A stretch of 64,000 nt of DNA, taken from Lutraria lutraria. Lineage: Eukaryota; Mollusca; Bivalvia; Venerida; Mactridae. This document shows positions 59,501 to 64,000 of the stretch, one piece after another (the first letter of the stretch is position 1; each line of letters opens with the position of its first letter). Both the position numbers and the translations under genes were made by a program. Location: assembly GCA_964023205.1 (NCBI GenBank), contig OZ026838.1:27989843-28053842 (forward strand), written 5' to 3'. The notes under the pieces are model-generated. The model did no database searches. It was not told the DNA's origin and was given only the letters and a program-made list of their open reading frames with translations.

Positions 59501-62420
59501 ATATGGCTAAATAAATGCATTACGTAAATATTGTTTCAAAGCAAATAAAATATATTTCTCATATTTTACTATAAATTTATCTATTGCTCTGTATTTATGA
59601 TTTACTAAATTCAAAAATCTAATGGGCCTTTAAGCAATCTTTGTGGGAATTGGTATTTATATATACATATTATTACAGAAGCATTCTCACAAAATTCGTC
59701 TTTTCGATTGGTTGGTTGGTCGGTTGATTGATCGTTCGGTCGGTCGGTCGGAATGTTGGTTGGTTGGCCGCTTGAGTGTCCATATTTAATAGCTGTCAAG
59801 TAACTGACTCTTTTACTTAAACTTATTGACCTGAACGTAACTCCGCTGATTTCAGAAGCTGTTTCAGTTTAGAGTGGTGTCAATACGTCTAGAGTGGTCA
59901 TTATATTTAGAGTGGTGTCAGTACGTTTAGAGTGGTCAGTACGTTTAGAGTGGTGTCAGTACGTTTAGAGTGGTGCTAATACGTTTAGAGAGTTGTCAAT
60001 ACGTTTAGAGTGGTGCCATTACACTTAGAGTGGTGTCGCTACGTTTAGAGTGGTGTCAATACGTTTAGAGTGGTGTCAATACGTTTTGATAACGTAATAT
60101 TATTTATCAACATAGCAAAATATTTGCAAACGCACACGAACTATGATCAAAAACTGAAATGTGTCAAAAACAGGTTACTCGAAACTTTCTCAGCGAGGTG
60201 CGAAAACTTTGTGGGTATCGCCAGAATAAGACACGAAACCGAGTTAAAGGTATAGATTGCTAATCGGGACTAAGAAAAAGCTTCGACGTAACGAATAACT
60301 TCCGACATGTCCAACTTTGGCGGACATGGCCTTATCGAGTATCTGATCAATTTTCAAGGGAAACAATTACAATTCAGGGGTTTATATACAGTCTACCTAT
60401 TGTTACCCTCCTTGCTTGCGTTATGCTGGCTTTATTAGGGGTCATAAAGTAATAAAGTCAGTCACGCGTAACAGATAAAATCTGTTATCTTAATTGATTC
60501 AAAAATCGATATTTCACTGTATAACTTTTGGATCTCTGATAAGACTTGAGCATGTCCCAATTATTATGTACGTCGTTAAAATGGACAGAAACGTATGATA
60601 TTGACATTAATTTGTTTCATCAGTAAAATTGATTTTGCAAATGCGAATATTATGAAAAGACAAAATTCAAGAATCCTAGTAATAATTTTGTTATTTTATG
60701 CACATATTGATGTTTCCATGATAACCAGTAACGCTATGCGGCGCACGTGTTATTTGAATAGTATGTGTTGATATAAAACGCTAAATAAAACAGTTAAAAA
60801 TGGTGAATTGCAAGCAAAATTACGTCTGCTTAAAACCCGAGTTATAAGAAAAGTCTACGTACTTAACGGACAACCCTCGTATATGTATTTTGTTTACTGT
60901 CTGTCTGGTATATTTCTGCGTGTCACATCATTACTCACAGCTATGAGATTTAATGACAACATGCAGAGGCTCAACATGGCTGTAGAATGTTTCATCCATA
61001 ATTGAACATTAATGGTTAATAAAATAAACATCTTTATTTTAAAGTTTACTGATATCATTTACTTCACTGAATTCATATTGCCAAGGCCTGATACAATTGC
61101 ATTTTTACTGGTAGTTTTAAAATAGCTAAAACAAATTCTGTCTCCTATGCTTTTCCCCAGTGTAATGATTTAGTAGTAGATGTAAGGTATATATTTTCTT
61201 TATTTTCATATTTTGCTTTTGATTGTCATGCACTGGTTTTTAAGGCTTTAATAAAAGCCCTTTTACAACAACACCCACTTGTTTGTTCAATTGGTTTAAC
61301 AAGCTTATCAAACTCTCGGGTTTCACAACACAAACACTTGCTGGCCATAAAATAGCTTATACCTGTATTATAGTCTATTCAACGCACTGCACAAAAGAAT
61401 AATTAAATTATAATTGATGCTATACTAAATTCACAAAGAAGTACTTGCATGCATGTGCTTTAATCTGGAAAAAACATCACAATATGGGCATTCACAACCA
61501 AATTTATACAAGGTAATAAAGATTTCAGATTATACAGTTGTGTTTAGATTTCATGTTCATATCAAATATTAATACAGCAAAACAGTGGCTGAATATATTT
61601 ACACCCAAAAGTGTTCATGTAAAGCTATGTTTATATGTCTAAATGTTTATCATATCAAAATCACATTAATCACTGGTATCTGTCTTTACTAATGTCACCA
61701 TAAATTGTTTAACGACAGAAAAGTGTTTAAAAGTTCATAATCCAAGAAATTAATCGATTAGAATCCGGAATCTTCATAGATATAGAAAAATAATGAGTTC
61801 GACGAAGCATCCATTTTCGATTTATTTTTATCTAAGAAAAGTTCTTAAAGTTAAGACACCTCGTATCTTGACTGAACTTTTAAGATAAAAAACGTCGGTC
61901 TAAGAATTTTTCTAAGAATGTTTTTCACTCTAAGACGAAAGTTAAGAAAAATCTTACAAAGTTAGCAAAACTTGGCGAAAACTAAGATAATTTCGGGATT
62001 CTTAGATACTTTTTCATCTTAGTTGGTTTGTGAATACGGAACAGTACAATCAATTTCTGCAATTTTATGGCAATTTCCATCCGTAACTTCCGAAGACGAA
62101 AATTCCTCTCCACCGATAGAATTTCATATTGACAACGAAGGGAAAGAAGTCGAGCGCGTTACCACTAGCATTGGACTGGACTACTACTAGTAATAGAAAT
62201 ATAGAATAATAAAACTTCAAGAACATAAATCTAACATACCAACTTTCGGATAGCTGCATATCAAAACATTCCCTTTTTTGTGCTCCAGTTCTCTAATCCC
62301 TTTTATTCTTTGGTTCGGGTCTAATTGGCTGAAAAATACTGGCATGATAAGTTCTTCACATCGTACAACATCGAGACCTTCACCTTCCACCACTTTTAAT
62401 ATCTCCTTCTTCCACTCCAT
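56461..62420 (-). CDS. Cytosolic sulfotransferase (SULT family), copy B, 5 coding exons
   Basis: Tandem paralogue of copy A. Coding exons on the minus strand: 62240-62420, 58852-59172, 58187-58290, 57099-57276 and 56461-56570. All five have the same lengths and phases as in copy A, giving 297 residues. PAPS loop YPKVGTHW, catalytic His in SSHL, VVRNAKDAMVS and RKGAIGDWKN are all intact, so it should be an active enzyme. Differences from copy A are mostly conservative and include the 116-123 stretch (RLPECYLKNS against RLPEPFFKKS), close to the substrate side. Intron 1 is lengthened by a transposon. Confidence 0.93.
57099..57276 (-). CDS. SULT B exon 4
   Basis: DGMTELKRIQNFLNTKNSEE and on to GNSVIYRKG; donor GTATTT. 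Only a few residue changes from copy A. Confidence 0.92.
57342..57514. mobile_element. Pogo/Tigger-like MITE in SULT B intron 3, fuller copy
   Basis: 173 bp, TA at 57340-57341 and 57515-57516. Ends CAGTAAAACTCCTGAATACC and CAGGGGTTATACTG, near-perfect inverted termini. Same locus as the shorter copy in SULT A. Confidence 0.88.
58187..58290 (-). CDS. SULT B exon 3
   Basis: Starts by completing Val, then PFGSYFDYYNDFEKAMKGYD; ends FEKLKK before donor GTATCT. Confidence 0.92.
58852..59172 (-). CDS. SULT B exon 2
   Basis: Continues THWVANVVRFL; holds SSHLSVNRLPE and IIVVVRNAKDAMVSLFNH. Donor GTAAGC. Confidence 0.93.
59290..59629. mobile_element. TTAA-flanked MITE family, copy 3 (SULT B intron 1)
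   Basis: 340 bp between TTAA at 59286-59289 and 59630-59633. Inverted ends AGTCCCATTAG and CTAATGGGCC. Not seen at the matching place in SULT A. The best-kept copy of the three. Confidence 0.8.
59700..59770. repeat. TNGG-type microsatellite
   Basis: Imperfect (GGTT)n/(GGTC)n run such as GGTTGGTTGGTCGGTTGATT. A minus-strand open frame across it is an artefact. Confidence 0.75.
59871..60085. repeat. 19- to 20-bp minisatellite in SULT B intron 1, about 11 copies
   Basis: Unit close to TTTAGAGTGGTGTCAATACG. Homologous to the array in SULT A, but with a different dominant unit and fewer copies, so the two arrays have evolved apart since the duplication. Confidence 0.9.
60306..62083 (+). mobile_element. 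1.78-kb hairpin-ended element in SULT B intron 1 with 10-bp target duplication
   Basis: Flanked by TAACTTCCGA on both sides (60296-60305 and 62084-62093), while SULT A has the single uninterrupted site at about 52425-52434. Ends are CATGTCCAACTTTGGCGGAC (a hairpin) and CAATTTCCATCCG. The outer parts match the inverted copy at 46429-47314; the inner 1.3 kb does not. The open frame at 60808-61005 shows no domain. The 8-10-bp duplication would fit hAT- or Mutator-type elements; the class is not settled. Confidence 0.85.
62240..62420 (-). CDS. SULT B exon 1
   Basis: MEWKKEILKVVEGEG to SYPKVG, donor GTATGT. Five residue changes in 60 against copy A. Acceptor-like TTACATTATAG touches the ATG, as in copy A. 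Confidence 0.92.
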
Positions 62421-62568
62421 CTATAATGTAAAGTAGCGATTCATAGTTTTATATTCAAGCCATTCAGATAGAAATACTTAAGAAAACGACGTGAACACCA
62501 GCTTTGATAGCTAAAACAAGGTCACGACCGTGGTCCAGTGCGCTTGACTTGTAACCCAGCAATGTTTT

Positions 62569-63060
62569 CTAGACGAATTATACTTACGAGTATTTGTTTG
62601 CGAGTATATAGTGTAGTGTCTATTACTAGATTGGCTAACCCTGGCCATTTGATTGGCTGATGGTGATGACTGAATCTATTAATAGTTGACAGGTAAGTAT
62701 ATCATGAAGGCATTGCCTAAATAAGTTGTTGTGTGGCTATTTGAAGTTCAATATGGTTGTGATTTATGGTGAATTCGTTAACATTTAGGGTTGATTCTAT
62801 TTGATTGATGTAGGGTATGGTATTACCATGTGCTTGTGAACTATATACACGAATTTATTCATTTGTCAAATACTCATGATTGGCATAATAATGTGTATTA
62901 CTCATATCATATAAATATTTTATACACTCCTCAATGGAGGATTGAATAAAATATATAGTCAATATCCTTTATGAAATAAGCAACTTCATACAAAAAACAT
63001 AAACCAATATGCTTCTTGTAATTCGTCTACCTATAACGTTTTGTTATAGTTGTTCTTGTT
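62569..63060. mobile_element. Dispersed 0.5-kb element, copy 2, upstream of SULT B
   Basis: Starts CTAGACGAATTATACTTACG and ends near GTTGTTCTTGTT; matches 29457-29994. SULT A has no such insert at the matching place (about 52917), so it came after the duplication. Confidence 0.75.
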
Positions 63061-63980
63061 ACATATGTAGCGGTATTTGAACGAGGCTCGGATAATGTTT
63101 TGGGGGCCTACTGTATTGGTGTTATATAGATAAAATTTCAAGGTTCTGTGGTCATAGCCTGCTTAATCAGAAATTTAGACAGAAATGTTGATTTTCCTTC
63201 ATTAATAGGAGCCGTCCTTGTGGAAGGATGAGAAAATACTGGTTAGAATACAGTCCAGGAAAACTGACAAGGTGGTCGCCGTGTATAACAGAAAAACGGC
63301 GTTAAACTCAAACATTAAGAGCAAGAACTGGTCTTTGAACTGATGTGGTTTCTTTATCAGTGTAAAGTTATAAGAAATTATTACCAAAAATAAGCGGTCG
63401 TTACGATAAGGTGCTCTTGATATTGAAGTCAGTCGTTAGGTGGCGCTTTACTGTATTTTGTTATGATACGTACGATAAAGTACTCTAAATTACTAACATA
63501 AATATATGTATGTTTTATGTGCCAAATTATAGTACATTTGTATATAATATATATATAATATACTACTTTTTAGAATTGTACACTATTTCGTCAGTTAATA
63601 TCAAACTTTCGGTCATTGCTTCATTTTGAGCTTCATAGTTCTTAATATGGATTGAATCATCAATAAGCAAGTTTATCATACTTAGATATGTTACCAGCTT
63701 AATTACTGCTTATGATCGAGACAGTCAGTGTAGAAAAAATGCTATAACTTAAAATCACACTCTTAGTTCATAGAAGTAGTAACTACATTTTGTACCAGAA
63801 TAATATACTTTTTTTTGTACATGTAGTAGATATAATGATGTACATGTATGTATATTATACCTGGAACTAAGTTCTTTTCGTAATACATGTAAATGCGTTA
63901 TAATCTTACTACCCGCATACAATCTAGCTACTTTGAAAGCGACTGGGTGGCATAAGTAGAAAATACGAATGTATACTTAC

Positions 63981-64000
63981 TGTCCGAAATATAAGTCCTT
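63981..64000 (-). other. Edge of probable non-coding first exon of SULT B
   Basis: The donor GTAAGTAT (63973-63980 on the minus strand) and the TTTCGGACA exon end match those of SULT A at 53834-53842. The exon continues past the right edge. Confidence 0.45.

Larger units (their letters stand above)
55550..64000. repeat. Segmental duplication, unit 2 (sulfotransferase B), cut by the right edge
   Basis: Second copy of the unit that starts at 47545. It is longer because of an element at 60306-62083, one at 62569-63060 and MITEs at 55881 and 59290 that unit 1 lacks. Confidence 0.85.

Noticed and set aside
60808..61005. 65-codon frame inside the element at 60306-62083
   Set aside because: No transposase or other motif; too short to support.

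Overview
The window reads as nuclear DNA of an invertebrate animal, most likely a bivalve mollusc. It is AT-rich, its genes are split into many short exons with GT..AG introns, and it is crowded with minisatellites, short inverted-repeat transposons (MITEs) and tRNA-derived SINEs whose 3' ends resemble those of bivalve SINEs. No bacterial-style gene is present, so most open frames are chance or repeat-derived. The species assignment is inference.

Layout. 1-814: 37-bp minisatellite running off the left edge. 6.3-8.0 kb: broken remnant of a Polinton/adintovirus-like DNA element (zinc finger, proline-rich stretch, packaging-type ATPase, second zinc finger), followed by a broken C2H2 zinc-finger fragment on the minus strand (8.8-9.07 kb) and a LINE reverse-transcriptase scrap (about 10.0-10.26 kb, minus). 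10.8-11.66 kb: 53-bp minisatellite. 11.7-26.9 kb: no recognisable gene; MITEs and SINEs.

26.97-44.98 kb, plus strand: sixteen consecutive exons of a RIM-family gene (regulating synaptic membrane exocytosis), with all splice phases compatible. They encode the N-terminal Rab3-binding helix and zinc finger, a Ser/Arg-rich linker, the PDZ domain and the C2A domain. The start codon exon and the C2B domain were not found, so the gene is incomplete here.

47.5-64 kb, minus strand: two tandem, head-to-tail copies of a cytosolic sulfotransferase (SULT) gene. Each has five coding exons of identical length (181, 321, 104, 178 and 110 bp) giving 297 residues, plus a probable shared non-coding first exon. 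The duplicated unit is about 8 kb. Comparing the copies gives natural empty sites that date and delimit several transposon insertions. If the RIM gene continues past the right edge, both SULT genes lie on the opposite strand inside one of its introns.

The RIM gene would work at presynaptic active zones; the SULT genes are metabolic. There is no sign that they work together.
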